From: Bradyrhizobium sp. WSM3983
Lineage (GTDB): Bacteria > Pseudomonadota > Alphaproteobacteria > Rhizobiales > Xanthobacteraceae
Assembly (NCBI RefSeq): GCF_000473045.1
Contig: NZ_AXAY01000028.1
Location: 1-64,000 of the forward strand
Reading direction: 5' to 3'
DNA length: 64,000 nucleotides
The notes under the pieces were generated by a model. That model was not told the origin of the DNA. It did not search any database and worked only from the letters and a program-made list of their open reading frames with translations. A program made the position numbers and the translations under genes. Shown piece by piece: positions 23,450 to 32,184 of the stretch. The number at the start of each line of letters is the position of its first letter. Within the stretch, counting starts at the first letter, position 1.

Positions 23450-24088
23450 ATGGCAGTGAGATTCCCTTTCGCGCGTACGATGTGTCTGGCCCTGGTTCTC
23501 GGGACCGCCGGCCTCGCGCCGGCACTGGCGCAGGATGATCCGGCCCCGCCGGCGAAGCAGCAGAAGAAGCTGCCGGAGGCGCCGGCCAAGCTGCCCAAGG
23601 CGGAGCGCACCAAGAATCTCGATTTCCTGTTCGGCGCGCTCAAGGCCGCCCCTGACGATGCCAGCGCCAAGCATGTCGAAGCGCGGATCTGGGCGATCTG
23701 GCTGCAGACCCCGAGCGACACCGCTGCGCTGTTGATGGCGCGGGCCAAGGCGGCGGTCGATGCGCAGAAGATCGAGATTGCGATCAAGCTTCTGGATTCA
23801 GTCATCAAGCTTCGGCCCGACTACATCGAAGCCTGGAACCGGCGCGCCACGCTCTATTACATGCAGAACGATTACGCCCGCTCGCTCTCCGACATCCGCG
23901 AGGTGCTGATTCGCGAGCCCCGTCATTTCGGCGCGCTCGCAGGGCTCGGCATGATCATGCAGGACGTCGGCGACGAGAAGCGCGCGCTCGAGGCCTATCG
24001 CAAGGCGCTCGCCGTCAACCCGCACCTCGAGAAGATTCCCGATCAGGTGAAGGCCTTGACCGAGAAGGTCGAAGGCCGCGACATCTAG
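23450..24088 (+). CDS. Exported tetratricopeptide-repeat protein
   Basis: The 212-residue protein has a signal peptide (cut after ALAQ, about residue 28), a Pro/Lys-rich linker (PAPPAKQQKKLPEAPAK) and three to four TPR units in the remainder. Examples are IEIAIKLLDSVIKLRPDYIEAWNRRATLYYMQNDYARSLSDIREVLIREPRHFGALAGLG-type helices with the W/L/G/Y/A/F/A/P pattern. Probable periplasmic scaffold; partner unknown. It is a separate unit from rpmJ. Confidence 0.85.
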   Translation: MAVRFPFARTMCLALVLGTAGLAPALAQDDPAPPAKQQKKLPEAPAKLPKAERTKNLDFLFGALKAAPDDASAKHVEARIWAIWLQTPSDTAALLMARAKAAVDAQKIEIAIKLLDSVIKLRPDYIEAWNRRATLYYMQNDYARSLSDIREVLIREPRHFGALAGLGMIMQDVGDEKRALEAYRKALAVNPHLEKIPDQVKALTEKVEGRDI

Positions 24089-24213
24089 CCGATAACTCGA
24101 TCATTTCTTGAGCGGTTGTAGCGCGGTGGGATTAACCACGATCTCACGCGTCGCATGGTCAGGACTATTGTCGCCGCCGCCGCAGGTCTACCTGCATGGC
24201 AGGAGCAAAAGCC

Positions 24214-24474
24214 ATGAAGCGTTTGATCTTTGCTTGCAGCTTGCTGTTGGCGTCGGGAACGATGTGCTTCGCCGACGGACTGTTCTGGGTGGTCGGCAAT
24301 CGCGCCACCGGCAAATGCAACATCGTGACCAGCAATCCGGTCATCGACGGCGACATCTGGTTCGGCGACGGTCCTTACAAATCCAAGGACGACGCCAAGC
24401 TTGCACGCTCGACCATCCGCGCCTGTCCCGCGCTCACGCCCGGCGAGCAGAAGGCCGAGGACGGCACAGGCTAG
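24214..24474 (+). CDS. Hypothetical small exported protein, 86 aa
   Basis: The start is ATG 24214 with GGAG upstream (another in-frame ATG is at 24196). A signal peptide (MKRLIFACSLLLASGTMCFA) precedes a short mature domain (DGLFWVVGNRATGKCNIVTSN...IRACPALTPGEQ) with two Cys that could pair. The W-V-V-G-N-R-A-T-G-K-C pattern looks like a conserved small periplasmic family in rhizobia, but I cannot name it. Confidence 0.68.
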   Translation: MKRLIFACSLLLASGTMCFADGLFWVVGNRATGKCNIVTSNPVIDGDIWFGDGPYKSKDDAKLARSTIRACPALTPGEQKAEDGTG

Positions 24475-24480
24475 CCTGCG

Positions 24481-24663
24481 TCAGTGCAGGGCGCTGGTGC
24501 CACGCTCGGCGAGACCGCGATCGGCGGCTGCGGCATAGGCCTTTGCGAGTTCCGTCTCGAGATGCTCGTTGATCAGGAGCAGCGCCCGCACGGCACCGCG
24601 CAAATCGCCGTTGCAGCTTGCGACAATCTCGTCGATTGCGGTGTCGTTCGATCTGATGCTCAT
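24481..24663 (-). CDS. Hypothetical small cytoplasmic protein, 60 aa
   Basis: The ATG (24661-24663) has CGGAGGA upstream. The protein (MSIRSNDTAIDEIVASCNGDLRGAVRALLLINEHLETEL...) is predicted mostly helical, with no signal peptide. The stretch DLRGAVRALLLINEHLE looks like a conserved short motif found in many rhizobial small proteins, but no function is known. It is convergent with the gene before it (6-bp gap). Confidence 0.65.
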   Translation of the reverse strand: MSIRSNDTAIDEIVASCNGDLRGAVRALLLINEHLETELAKAYAAAADRGLAERGTSALH

Positions 24664-24965
24664 CGAAAAATCCTCCGGTTCAAACCAGGACTATCCAGCC
24701 GGTCTTTCCCGCATCCCCTGAGATCGCGAGGAGGGATCGGCGCCCATCCGCGTCTAGATGGCGGAACCGACCGTGGCGATTATAAGGAAGCTGCGAGACG
24801 ACTGCATGAAGCTGGTCCGGGGCTTGTGAGTCATTCGGTCGAACTCTTGATTCTATTGCGTTTTTTGGTTCAGTAATTATGCACATATCCACAGGCCGGC
24901 ATTTCCGGTGGACGTGCTGAGCCGCCTTAGGCGAAACTGTCGCCTGCCTGACCCGTAACAGCGAT
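24664..24965. other. Intergenic region, no gene recognised
   Basis: The 302 bp lie between divergent genes. Around 24840-24900 it is AT-richer (CTTGATTCTATTGCG, TAATTATGCACATA) and likely contains promoters for both sides. No open frame with a plausible ribosome site and no clear repeat was seen. Confidence 0.5.
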
Positions 24966-25949
24966 GTGCCCTGGATCACTCGGACTCTCTCCATGATCGT
25001 GATGTCAGCCGTGACGGCGCTGGTGCTGCTGGCGCTGGTCACGCAGGCCGGCGTCGTCGCCGTGCAGCGCGCCTTTCCGCCGCAGGGCCGGATGATCGAG
25101 GTCGATGGCGCGACGCTCCATGTCGTCGACATCGGCCCGCGCGACGCCGGCCTGCCGATCGTGATGCTGCATGGCGCGAGCTCCAACCTCGAAGTGATGC
25201 GGCATCGTCTCGGCGGCCTGCTGGCCAAGCAGCATCGCGTCATCCTGATCGACCGTCCCGGCCATGGCTGGAGCACGCGCGCGCGCCGGCAGGATTCGAC
25301 GCCGGACATCCAGGCGCGGATGATCGGCGCGGCGCTCGGCAAGCTCGGGATCGATCGTGCGGTCTTCGTCGTGCATTCCTGGAGCGGCGCGCTCGGTGCG
25401 CGGCTGGCGCTCGATCATGCCAGCCGCGTGGCCGGCCTCGTGATGCTGGCGCCGGTGACCCATCCCTGGCGCGGCGGCGTCGGCCGCTACAACGAGATCA
25501 TCGCAATGCCGGTGATCGGCCCGCTGCTCGCTTACACCGTCACGTTGCCGCTGGGCTATTTCGTCACCGAGTCCGGCGCGCGCAACGTGTTCCTGCCGCA
25601 GACGATGCCGGACGGTTTCGTGAAGGACTCCGCGACGCCGCTGCTGCTGCGTCCGCGCGAATTCATCGCCAATGCCTATGATCTGGTGACGCTGAAGGCA
25701 GCGGTGGCCGCGCAGGCTCCGCGCTACGGCGAGATCAGGCTGCCTGTAACGATCATCGCCGGTGCGCCCGACAAGACGGTGAAGACTGACATCCACGCGC
25801 GCCCGTTCGCCGCGACGGTGCCGAACGCAAAGCTGATCGTGCTGCCCGATCTCGGCCACATGGTGCAAAACGCAGTGCCGGATCTCGTGAAGACGGAGAT
25901 CGAGACGATGATCGCTAACATCGCCCCGGCGCAGGCGGCCGCCGACTAG
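24966..25949 (+). CDS. Membrane-anchored alpha/beta hydrolase
   Basis: The 327-residue protein has an N-terminal hydrophobic anchor (MIVMSAVTALVLLALVTQAG) and an alpha/beta-hydrolase_1 fold. The oxyanion motif is MLHGASSN, and the nucleophile elbow is VHSWSGA (the Gly two before Ser is His, a common variant). The acid is the Asp of GAPDKTV and the base the His of DLGHMV. The frame begins at GTG 24966; ATG 24993 is the alternative and keeps the anchor. Specificity is unknown. Confidence 0.83.
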   Translation: MPWITRTLSMIVMSAVTALVLLALVTQAGVVAVQRAFPPQGRMIEVDGATLHVVDIGPRDAGLPIVMLHGASSNLEVMRHRLGGLLAKQHRVILIDRPGHGWSTRARRQDSTPDIQARMIGAALGKLGIDRAVFVVHSWSGALGARLALDHASRVAGLVMLAPVTHPWRGGVGRYNEIIAMPVIGPLLAYTVTLPLGYFVTESGARNVFLPQTMPDGFVKDSATPLLLRPREFIANAYDLVTLKAAVAAQAPRYGEIRLPVTIIAGAPDKTVKTDIHARPFAATVPNAKLIVLPDLGHMVQNAVPDLVKTEIETMIANIAPAQAAAD

Positions 25950-25967
25950 CGGCCGCCGTTCTTCCGC

Positions 25968-26363
25968 TTACTGCTTGATCTTGCCGTCCTTGTCGAACTG
26001 CGACACGTAGGTCCAGAGATTGTTGATCTCGGTCTCGTTCTTGATGCCGGCGAACGCCATCTTGGTGCCGGGGATCTTGGCCTTCGGGTCCTTGATGTAT
26101 TCCTTGAACTGCGCCTCATTCCAGGTGATGCCGGAATTCTTGTTCGCATCCGAGTAATTGTAGTCTGGCGCGGTGCCGGAATGACGGCCATCCAGGCCGT
26201 TCAGTTCGGGGCCGACCTTGTTCTTGGCGCCTTCGCCGATGGCATGACAGGCCAGGCATTTGTTGAACGACGATTTGCCGGCAGCGGCATCCTGCGCCAT
26301 CGCGCCGGAGGCCGTGGCAGTAACGGTGAGGATCATCAGCGCGCCAAAAGTCAGTTTTTTCAT
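25968..26363 (-). CDS. cycA: Soluble class I cytochrome c (c550/c2 type)
   Basis: The 131-residue precursor has a signal peptide (cut after AMAQ) and one heme site CLACH. An axial Met lies in the loop IPGTKMAFAG. Long segments (GEGAKNKVGPELNGLDGRHSG, YNYSDANKNSGITW) are what I recall for Bradyrhizobium CycA, the c550 that carries electrons from the bc1 complex to nitrite and nitric oxide reductases. The symbol rests on this recollection; a cytochrome c2 paralog is possible. It is monocistronic and periplasmic. Confidence 0.85.
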   Translation of the reverse strand: MKKLTFGALMILTVTATASGAMAQDAAAGKSSFNKCLACHAIGEGAKNKVGPELNGLDGRHSGTAPDYNYSDANKNSGITWNEAQFKEYIKDPKAKIPGTKMAFAGIKNETEINNLWTYVSQFDKDGKIKQ

Positions 26364-26632
26364 AGGGTGCTCTTCGTCTCTTTTCCCGGTGAGGTCTCAA
26401 TTGGTCGGCGATCGTCGAACCCTGCCGGTTTTGGCACGGCCCGCTCGGCTTGGACAAGCCACGAAACCATGACAGGTTTCATGATTTCCTACTTGTCCCA
26501 GAGCGAACTCAGCCTGAGATCGTGGCTCCGACTTTCGGACGGCCTACCCAAACCAGCGCGGACGTGGTTGATTTGCCGTGCTAAATCGACCGTGCGGCGG
26601 AAGCCGCAAGGATATCCCATGAAGGATTTGAT

Positions 26633-28126
26633 ATGGCCATCATGATGCCTGCGAGCGATCAGGCGGTGCTCGCGCGCCGCGCGGAGATCGTTGCCGCATT
26701 GCGCGCAATCGTGACCGGCGAGGGCGTGATCGACAGCGCCGCCGAGATGCGGGCCTATGAATCCGATGGGCTGACCGCCTATCGTCAGCCACCGATGGTC
26801 GTGGTGTTGCCCGACACCACCGAGCAGGTCTCGCTCGTCCTGAAATATTGTGCCGCCCACGGCATCAAGGTGGTGCCGCGCGGCTCCGGCACCTCGCTAT
26901 CCGGTGGTGCGCTGCCGCTGGAGGACGGCGTGTTGCTAGGCCTCGGCAAGTTCAAACGCATCCGCGAGATCGATTTCGACAACCGCGTCGTCGTCACTGA
27001 GCCTGGCGTCACCAACCTCGCGATCAGCCAGGCGGTCGCGCATGCCGGCTTCTATTACGCGCCCGATCCGTCCTCGCAGATCGCCTGCTCGATCGGCGGC
27101 AATGTCGCGGAAAATTCCGGCGGCGTGCATTGCCTCAAATACGGCATGACCACCAACAACGTGCTCGGTTGCGAGATTGTCCTGATGAGCGGCGAGATTT
27201 TGCGCATCGGCGGCAAGTCGGCGGAGAATTCCGGCTACGATCTCATGGGCGTCATCACCGGCTCGGAAGGGCTGCTCGGCGTCATCACCGAGATCACGGT
27301 GCGCATCCTGCAGAAGCCGGAGACGGCGCGCGCACTGATGGTCGGCTTTGCGCAAGTCGAGGCGGCCGGCGAATGCGTTGCGCGCATCATCGGCGCCGGC
27401 ATCATTCCCGGCGGCATGGAGATGATGGACAAGCCGGCGATCCACGCGGCCGAAGCCTTCGTCCATGCCGGCTATCCGCTCGACGTCGAGGCGCTGCTGA
27501 TCATCGAGCTCGACGGCCCCAAGATCGAGGTCGACGAGCTGATCACGCGCGTTGAGACCATCGCAAACGGTTGCGGCTCGACCACCTGCCAGATCTCGAC
27601 CTCGGAGGCCGAGCGCAATCTGTTCTGGGCCGGGCGCAAGGCCGCGTTCCCTGCGGTGGGGCGCATCTCGCCCGACTATCTCTGCATGGACGGCACCATT
27701 CCGCGCGGCGCGCTGCCGAAGGCGCTCGCCCGCATCCGCGAGCTCTCGGAAAAATACCAGCTCGGCTGCGCCAACGTGTTCCATGCCGGCGACGGCAATC
27801 TGCATCCGCTGATCCTGTATGATGCCAACAAGCCCGGCGAGATCGAGCGCGCCGAAGCCTTCGGCGCCGACATCCTGCGCGCCTGCGTCGAGTTCGGCGG
27901 CGTGCTCACCGGCGAGCATGGCGTCGGCATCGAGAAGCGCGATCTCATGGGCGACATGTTCACCGAGATCGACCTCAACCAGCAGCAGCGGCTGAAATGC
28001 GCCTTCGATTCGCAGGGCCTGCTCAATCCCGGAAAAGTGTTTCCGACCCTGCACCGCTGCGCCGAGCTCGGCCGCATGCATGTCCATGCGGGGAAAGTGG
28101 CGTTCCCGGATATTCCGCGGTTCTAG
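26633..28126 (+). CDS. glcD: Glycolate oxidase FAD-binding subunit GlcD
   Basis: The 497-residue flavoprotein has an N-terminal FAD-binding PCMH domain (VVLPDTTEQVSLVLKYC, PRGSGTSLSGGALP, GGNVAENSGGVHCLKYGMTTNNVLG) and a C-terminal FAD-oxidase C domain. Catalytic-site segments include NVFHAGDGNLHP and GGVLTGEHGVGIEKRDLM. Together with GlcE and GlcF it oxidises glycolate to glyoxylate at the membrane. ATG 26633 follows AAGGA. In this genome glcD is separated from glcEF by a divergent gene pair. Confidence 0.95.
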   Translation: MAIMMPASDQAVLARRAEIVAALRAIVTGEGVIDSAAEMRAYESDGLTAYRQPPMVVVLPDTTEQVSLVLKYCAAHGIKVVPRGSGTSLSGGALPLEDGVLLGLGKFKRIREIDFDNRVVVTEPGVTNLAISQAVAHAGFYYAPDPSSQIACSIGGNVAENSGGVHCLKYGMTTNNVLGCEIVLMSGEILRIGGKSAENSGYDLMGVITGSEGLLGVITEITVRILQKPETARALMVGFAQVEAAGECVARIIGAGIIPGGMEMMDKPAIHAAEAFVHAGYPLDVEALLIIELDGPKIEVDELITRVETIANGCGSTTCQISTSEAERNLFWAGRKAAFPAVGRISPDYLCMDGTIPRGALPKALARIRELSEKYQLGCANVFHAGDGNLHPLILYDANKPGEIERAEAFGADILRACVEFGGVLTGEHGVGIEKRDLMGDMFTEIDLNQQQRLKCAFDSQGLLNPGKVFPTLHRCAELGRMHVHAGKVAFPDIPRF

Positions 28127-28177
28127 GATCTTGTGGAGGGAAGAGCTTGCGTCGCGAGCCCTTCCCTCCAGGAGCCG

Positions 28178-28654
28178 TTACAGCAGCCCGTACTGCGCCC
28201 GCTCGCGCTTCGCCAGCAGCGGCAGCGCTTGGCCTGCGATGCAGGTCTTGAAGTGTGCGCTTTCCTGATGCGCCTTGAAGGCGGCTTCGTCGCGGAACAG
28301 TTCGAAGAACAGGAACTGCGCCGGATTGTCCTTGCCGCGCGAGATCAGGAACAGCTTGACGCCGTCCTCGCGCTGCGCCTCCGGCAGGAAGCGGTCGAGG
28401 ATGGCGGCGATCTTGTCGGCCTCACCAGGCTTCGCCTCCCATTGCGCGACCACGAGCAGGCCGCCGCCGTCGACGGCATCGCTGATCGATTTCTGTGTTG
28501 CATAGTGGTTCATTGTCTTTGCTCCTTGCTCCTGTGCCTGAGATGACGCCGCCGTCCAAGGCGAGAGATAGATCGCCAGGACGGCGATCACCGACCTGCG
28601 GCTGAACGGTTCACGTGCACGCGGCGCTGGCCGCGCATGTGTCGATCGCTCCAT
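28178..28654 (-). CDS. Putative quinol/antibiotic-biosynthesis monooxygenase with export signal
   Basis: The last ~100 residues form an ABM/YgiN-type ferredoxin-like domain (LLVVAQWEAKPGEADKIAAILDRFLPEAQREDG...FELFRDEAAFKAHQESAHFK). A 50-residue N-terminal extension begins at ATG 28654 (CGGAG upstream) and has a twin-arginine-like motif (FSRRSVIAVLAIYL) and a possible cleavage site SSQAQ. Most ABM proteins are cytoplasmic and start at the equivalent of MNHYATQ. If the extension is real, this one is exported. It is divergent from an ArsR-type regulator with a 26-bp palindrome between. Confidence 0.78.
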   Translation of the reverse strand: MERSTHARPAPRAREPFSRRSVIAVLAIYLSPWTAASSQAQEQGAKTMNHYATQKSISDAVDGGGLLVVAQWEAKPGEADKIAAILDRFLPEAQREDGVKLFLISRGKDNPAQFLFFELFRDEAAFKAHQESAHFKTCIAGQALPLLAKRERAQYGLL

Positions 28655-28753
28655 CCGTATCTCCGTTGCTCGATCTCGATCGCGATCGCCGCAACCATGT
28701 CGCGACGGCTTGCCGGTTGGGTTCGCTGGTGATCGAAGTGTCGATGTCGTGAA

Positions 28754-28779
28754 CGTTTCGATCATGATCGAAACGTTAC
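28754..28779. promoter_or_regulatory. Perfect 26-bp palindrome, probable ArsR-type operator
   Basis: Bases 28754-28779 equal their own reverse complement in all 26 positions; the centre is GATCATGATC flanked by CGTTTC / GAAACG. It lies between the divergent monooxygenase gene (start 28654) and the HTH regulator gene (start 28835). It is the right size and place for a homodimeric winged-helix repressor controlling both. Confidence 0.75.
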
Positions 28780-28834
28780 GGCGGCGCCCTGTGCGACAAG
28801 CCTGATGGGTTTTCGTCATATGCCGGAGCCGGCC

Positions 28835-29524
28835 ATGCCGACCATCGCACGCGAGCTCGCCGGCCTGGCGGCCCTGATCGCCGATCCCGGCCGTGCCCTG
28901 ATCCTGTCGCGACTGATGGACGGACGCCCTCAGACCGCGGGCGAGCTGGCGCTGGTCGCCGGCGTCACGCCACAGACGGCGAGCTGGCATCTCGGCCGGC
29001 TGGTGCAGCACGCGCTTCTGAAGGTCGAGCGGCGGGGGCCGCGCCGGTTGTACCGGCTGGCCACGCCGCTGGTCGCGCAGATCCTCGAGGGCATGATGAC
29101 GGTTGCCGTGACCGGTCCGCACGCCACGCGGCCGCCGGCACGGATTGATGCCGCGATGCGGCGAGCTCGGACCTGCTACGATCACCTCGCGGGCGAGCTC
29201 GGTGTCGCCCTCGCTGACGCGCTGCGGGAGCGCGAATATCTGGTTCTCGATCAGGAGGTTGGTGAGCTGACGGAAGGGGGCACGGCGTTCCTCGGCAGTT
29301 TCGGTATCGATCTCGACCCGTCGGCGCGGCACCGGCGGGTGCTGTGCCGGCCCTGTCTCGACTGGAGCGAACGCCGGCCGCATCTGGCCGGGCGGGCAGG
29401 GGCGGCGCTCGCCGAGCTGGCGTTCCAGCGGGACTGGATCCGCCGCAGGCCGCAGGGGCGCTCCGTCGAGATCACCGATACCGGGCTTGACGCATTCCGC
29501 ACCCTGTTCGGTGTCTGCATTTGA
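28835..29524 (+). CDS. ArsR-family winged-helix transcriptional regulator
   Basis: The 229-residue protein has an N-terminal ArsR-type HTH (ALIADPGRALILSRLMDGRPQTAGELALVAGVTPQTASWHLGRLVQHALLKVERR) and a C-terminal extension ending with CRPCLDWSERRPHLAGRAG, a signature of a long ArsR subgroup. The start at 28835 (MPTIAREL) fits the family and has GGAG upstream; ATGs at 28805 and 28820 are also in frame. The CxxC pair may sense metal or redox state. It probably represses the divergent monooxygenase through the palindrome at 28754. Confidence 0.87.
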   Translation: MPTIARELAGLAALIADPGRALILSRLMDGRPQTAGELALVAGVTPQTASWHLGRLVQHALLKVERRGPRRLYRLATPLVAQILEGMMTVAVTGPHATRPPARIDAAMRRARTCYDHLAGELGVALADALREREYLVLDQEVGELTEGGTAFLGSFGIDLDPSARHRRVLCRPCLDWSERRPHLAGRAGAALAELAFQRDWIRRRPQGRSVEITDTGLDAFRTLFGVCI

Positions 29525-29557
29525 TTTTGGCGCCAAATTTCGTTACCCGCTAGACGC

Positions 29558-30796
29558 GTGGATACGCTCAGGGTCAGAGACGCCAAAGACGTCGAAGAGG
29601 TGGTGCGCGCGGCGATTGCCAATGAGCAGCCGCTCGAGATCATCGGTCATGGCTCCAAGCGCAGCGTCGGGCACGCGATGGCGACCAACGCGGTGCTCGA
29701 CGTCTCCGCGCTGAATGCCGTCACCTCCTACGAACCCAACGAGTTGATCGTCACGGTCCAGGCGGGCGCGCCGCTGGCCGACGTGCTGTCGCTGATTGAT
29801 GCCAAGAACCAGCAATTCGCCTTCGAGCCGATCAACACCGCGTCGCTGCTCGACACGCCCGTATCAGGCACCATCGGCGGCATGATCGCGGCCGGTCTCG
29901 CCGGCCCGCGCCGGATCAAGGCGGGCGGGGCGCGCGATCATCTGCTGGGAGCGCATGCCGTTTCCGGCTTCGGCGACAGCTTCAAGACCGGCGGCAGGGT
30001 GGTGAAGAACGTCACAGGTTACGATCTCTGCAAGCTGCTTTCAGGCTCCTGGGGCACGCTGTCGGTGATGACTGAAGTGACGCTGAAGGTGATGCCGAAG
30101 CCCGAAGCCGAGCGGACGCTGCTGCTGCGCGGGCTCGACGATGCCGCCGCCAACAAGGCGATGACCGCAGCCCTCGGCTCGCCCTTCGACGTCTCCGCCG
30201 CCGCGCATCTGCCGAAATCGGCGTTTCGGGCCAGGACCGACGGGCTCGGCGATGTCGCCGGTCAGGGCGAGGCGCTGACGGTGCTGCGGCTCGAGGGCAT
30301 TACGGCTTCGGCTGCTCACCGCGCCGGCTCGCTGCGCGAGTTGCTGGCGCCGTTCGGAACCGCGACCCTGATCGAGGACGCAGCCTCGTCCGCGCTGTGG
30401 GCCACCATCCGCGACGTGCTGCCGTTCGCTGCCAGCGGCGCGCTCGGCGCCTGGCCGGTGTGGCGGATCGTCTGTCCGCCGGCCTCGGGAGCGGCACTCG
30501 GCACGCAATTGGCGCGCGAGACCGGTGGCGACGTCATCTACGATTGGGGCGGTGGGTTGATCTGGGCGGCGCTGCCGCCGAAGAGCGACGCGCATGCCCC
30601 GGCGGTGCGCCAGCGGACCGACGCCTTCGGCGGGCATGCCACGCTGATCCGGGCTGCCGAGGACGTCAGGCGCAGTATCGACGTATTCCATCCGCAAGCG
30701 CCGGGTATCGCCGCCCTGAGCGAACGGGTCCGCGCCAGTTTCGATCCGAAGTCCATTTTGAACCGGGGACGGCTGACGCGGGGCGCTGCGGCATGA
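29558..30796 (+). CDS. glcE: Glycolate oxidase subunit GlcE
   Basis: The 412-residue protein has a single FAD-binding PCMH domain (LEIIGHGSKRSVGHAM, NELIVTVQAGAPLADVL, GTIGGMIAAGLAGPRRIKAGGARDHLLG) and a GlcE-type C-terminus (VFHPQAPGIAALSERVRASFDPKSILNRGR). It starts at GTG 29558. Its stop overlaps the start of glcF (ATGA), so the two are coupled. It is required with GlcD and GlcF for glycolate oxidase. It begins 33 bp after the ArsR-type gene, so that gene could share its transcript. Confidence 0.94.
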   Translation: MDTLRVRDAKDVEEVVRAAIANEQPLEIIGHGSKRSVGHAMATNAVLDVSALNAVTSYEPNELIVTVQAGAPLADVLSLIDAKNQQFAFEPINTASLLDTPVSGTIGGMIAAGLAGPRRIKAGGARDHLLGAHAVSGFGDSFKTGGRVVKNVTGYDLCKLLSGSWGTLSVMTEVTLKVMPKPEAERTLLLRGLDDAAANKAMTAALGSPFDVSAAAHLPKSAFRARTDGLGDVAGQGEALTVLRLEGITASAAHRAGSLRELLAPFGTATLIEDAASSALWATIRDVLPFAASGALGAWPVWRIVCPPASGAALGTQLARETGGDVIYDWGGGLIWAALPPKSDAHAPAVRQRTDAFGGHATLIRAAEDVRRSIDVFHPQAPGIAALSERVRASFDPKSILNRGRLTRGAAA

Positions 30797-32115
30797 AGAC
30801 CGAATTCTCACTCGCGCAGCTCGCCGACCCCGACATCGCGGAAGCCGACAAGATCCTGCGCGCCTGCGTCCATTGCGGCTTCTGCACTGCGACCTGCCCG
30901 ACCTATGTGCTGCTCGGCGACGAGCTCGATAGCCCGCGCGGCCGTATCTATCTGATCAAGGAGATGCTGGAGAAGGACCAGGCGCCGACGGCCGAGGTGG
31001 TCAAGCATGTCGACCGCTGCCTGTCGTGCCTGGCCTGCATGACGACCTGCCCCTCCGGGGTGAACTACATGCACCTCGTCGATCAGGCCCGTGTCAGGAT
31101 CGAGCAGCGTTATCAGCGGCCGCTCGCCGAGCGGCTGCTGCGGCAGGTGCTGGCCTTCGTCCTGCCCGACCCGCAGCGGTTTCGCATCAGCATGCGGCTG
31201 GCGCAGCTGGCCCGGCCCTTTGCTGTCTTCCTGCCGACCCCGCGGCCCTCAGCCACCCCCGGCCTGATCCAGCGCCTCAAGGCGATGCTGGCGCTGGCTC
31301 CAGGCCGGCTGCCGGCACCGGGCGCGCTTCCGGGCAGCGTGTTCGCAGCGCTTGGCAGGAAGCGCGGCCGGGTCGCGCTGCTCCAGGGCTGCGCCCAGCA
31401 GGTGCTGGCGCCGCGCATCAACCAGGCCGCCATCAGCCTTCTCACCCGCCACGGCATCGAGGTGGTCCTGGTCAGGGACGAGCAATGCTGCGGCGCGCTG
31501 ACCCATCACCTCGGTCACGACGATGACGCGCTGCGCCGGGCCCGCGCCAACGTCACGGCGTGGCAGAAGGAGGCCGCTGGCGAGGGGCTCGATGCCATCC
31601 TGGTGACGGCGTCCGGCTGCGGCACGGTGATCAAGGACTACGGCTATCTGCTGCGCGAGGACGCTGCCTTTGCAGCCGATGCGGCGAAGGTGTCAGCGCT
31701 CGCGAAGGACATCACCGAATATGTCGCCGGTCTCGCCCTCGCGCCGAGCACGCAGCAGGACAACATCGTCGTCGCGTATCACTCCGCGTGTTCGTTGCAG
31801 CACGGGCAGAAAATCACGGGTCTTCCGAAAGAATTGCTTTCCAAGAATGGATTCGTGGTGAAAGATGTCCCGGAGAGCCATTTGTGTTGCGGTTCGGCGG
31901 GGACCTACAACATTCTCCAGCCCGAGCTTGCGGGCCGGTTGCGTGATCGCAAGGTCGCCAACATCGCGAGCGTCAAGCCGGACATGATTGCCGCGGGCAA
32001 TATCGGCTGCATGGTGCAGATTGCCAGTGGCACGTCAGTTCCGGTCGTACACACGATTGAGCTTCTCGATTGGGCTACGGGCGGGTCGCGGCCGGCACTG
32101 AATGCGTCGCGCTGA
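30793..32115 (+). CDS. glcF: Glycolate oxidase iron-sulfur subunit GlcF
   Basis: The 440-residue protein has two 4Fe-4S ferredoxin motifs near the N-terminus (CVHCGFCTATCP and CLSCLACMTTCP) and two CCG domains (EQCCGALTHHLGH and HLCCGSAGTYN). It transfers electrons from the GlcD/E flavins to the membrane quinone pool. The ATG at 30793 overlaps the glcE stop by 4 bp. Confidence 0.95.
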   Translation: MKTEFSLAQLADPDIAEADKILRACVHCGFCTATCPTYVLLGDELDSPRGRIYLIKEMLEKDQAPTAEVVKHVDRCLSCLACMTTCPSGVNYMHLVDQARVRIEQRYQRPLAERLLRQVLAFVLPDPQRFRISMRLAQLARPFAVFLPTPRPSATPGLIQRLKAMLALAPGRLPAPGALPGSVFAALGRKRGRVALLQGCAQQVLAPRINQAAISLLTRHGIEVVLVRDEQCCGALTHHLGHDDDALRRARANVTAWQKEAAGEGLDAILVTASGCGTVIKDYGYLLREDAAFAADAAKVSALAKDITEYVAGLALAPSTQQDNIVVAYHSACSLQHGQKITGLPKELLSKNGFVVKDVPESHLCCGSAGTYNILQPELAGRLRDRKVANIASVKPDMIAAGNIGCMVQIASGTSVPVVHTIELLDWATGGSRPALNASR

Positions 32116-32184
32116 GCTTTCGTCCGGAGTGACGGCCGAAGGGCGCCCGATCGACCATTGTTCGGCGGCAACAGGAGGACCACG

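Noticed and set aside
28655..29536. In-frame N-terminal extension of the ABM monooxygenase up to 29536
   Set aside because: It would overlap the ArsR-type gene on the other strand and the palindrome; no family similarity. The start at 28654 has a ribosome site and an export signal.
30397..30792. Upstream in-frame extension of glcF within glcE
   Set aside because: GlcF begins at 30793 with MKTEFSL and an ATGA overlap; the upstream part is out-of-frame glcE sequence.
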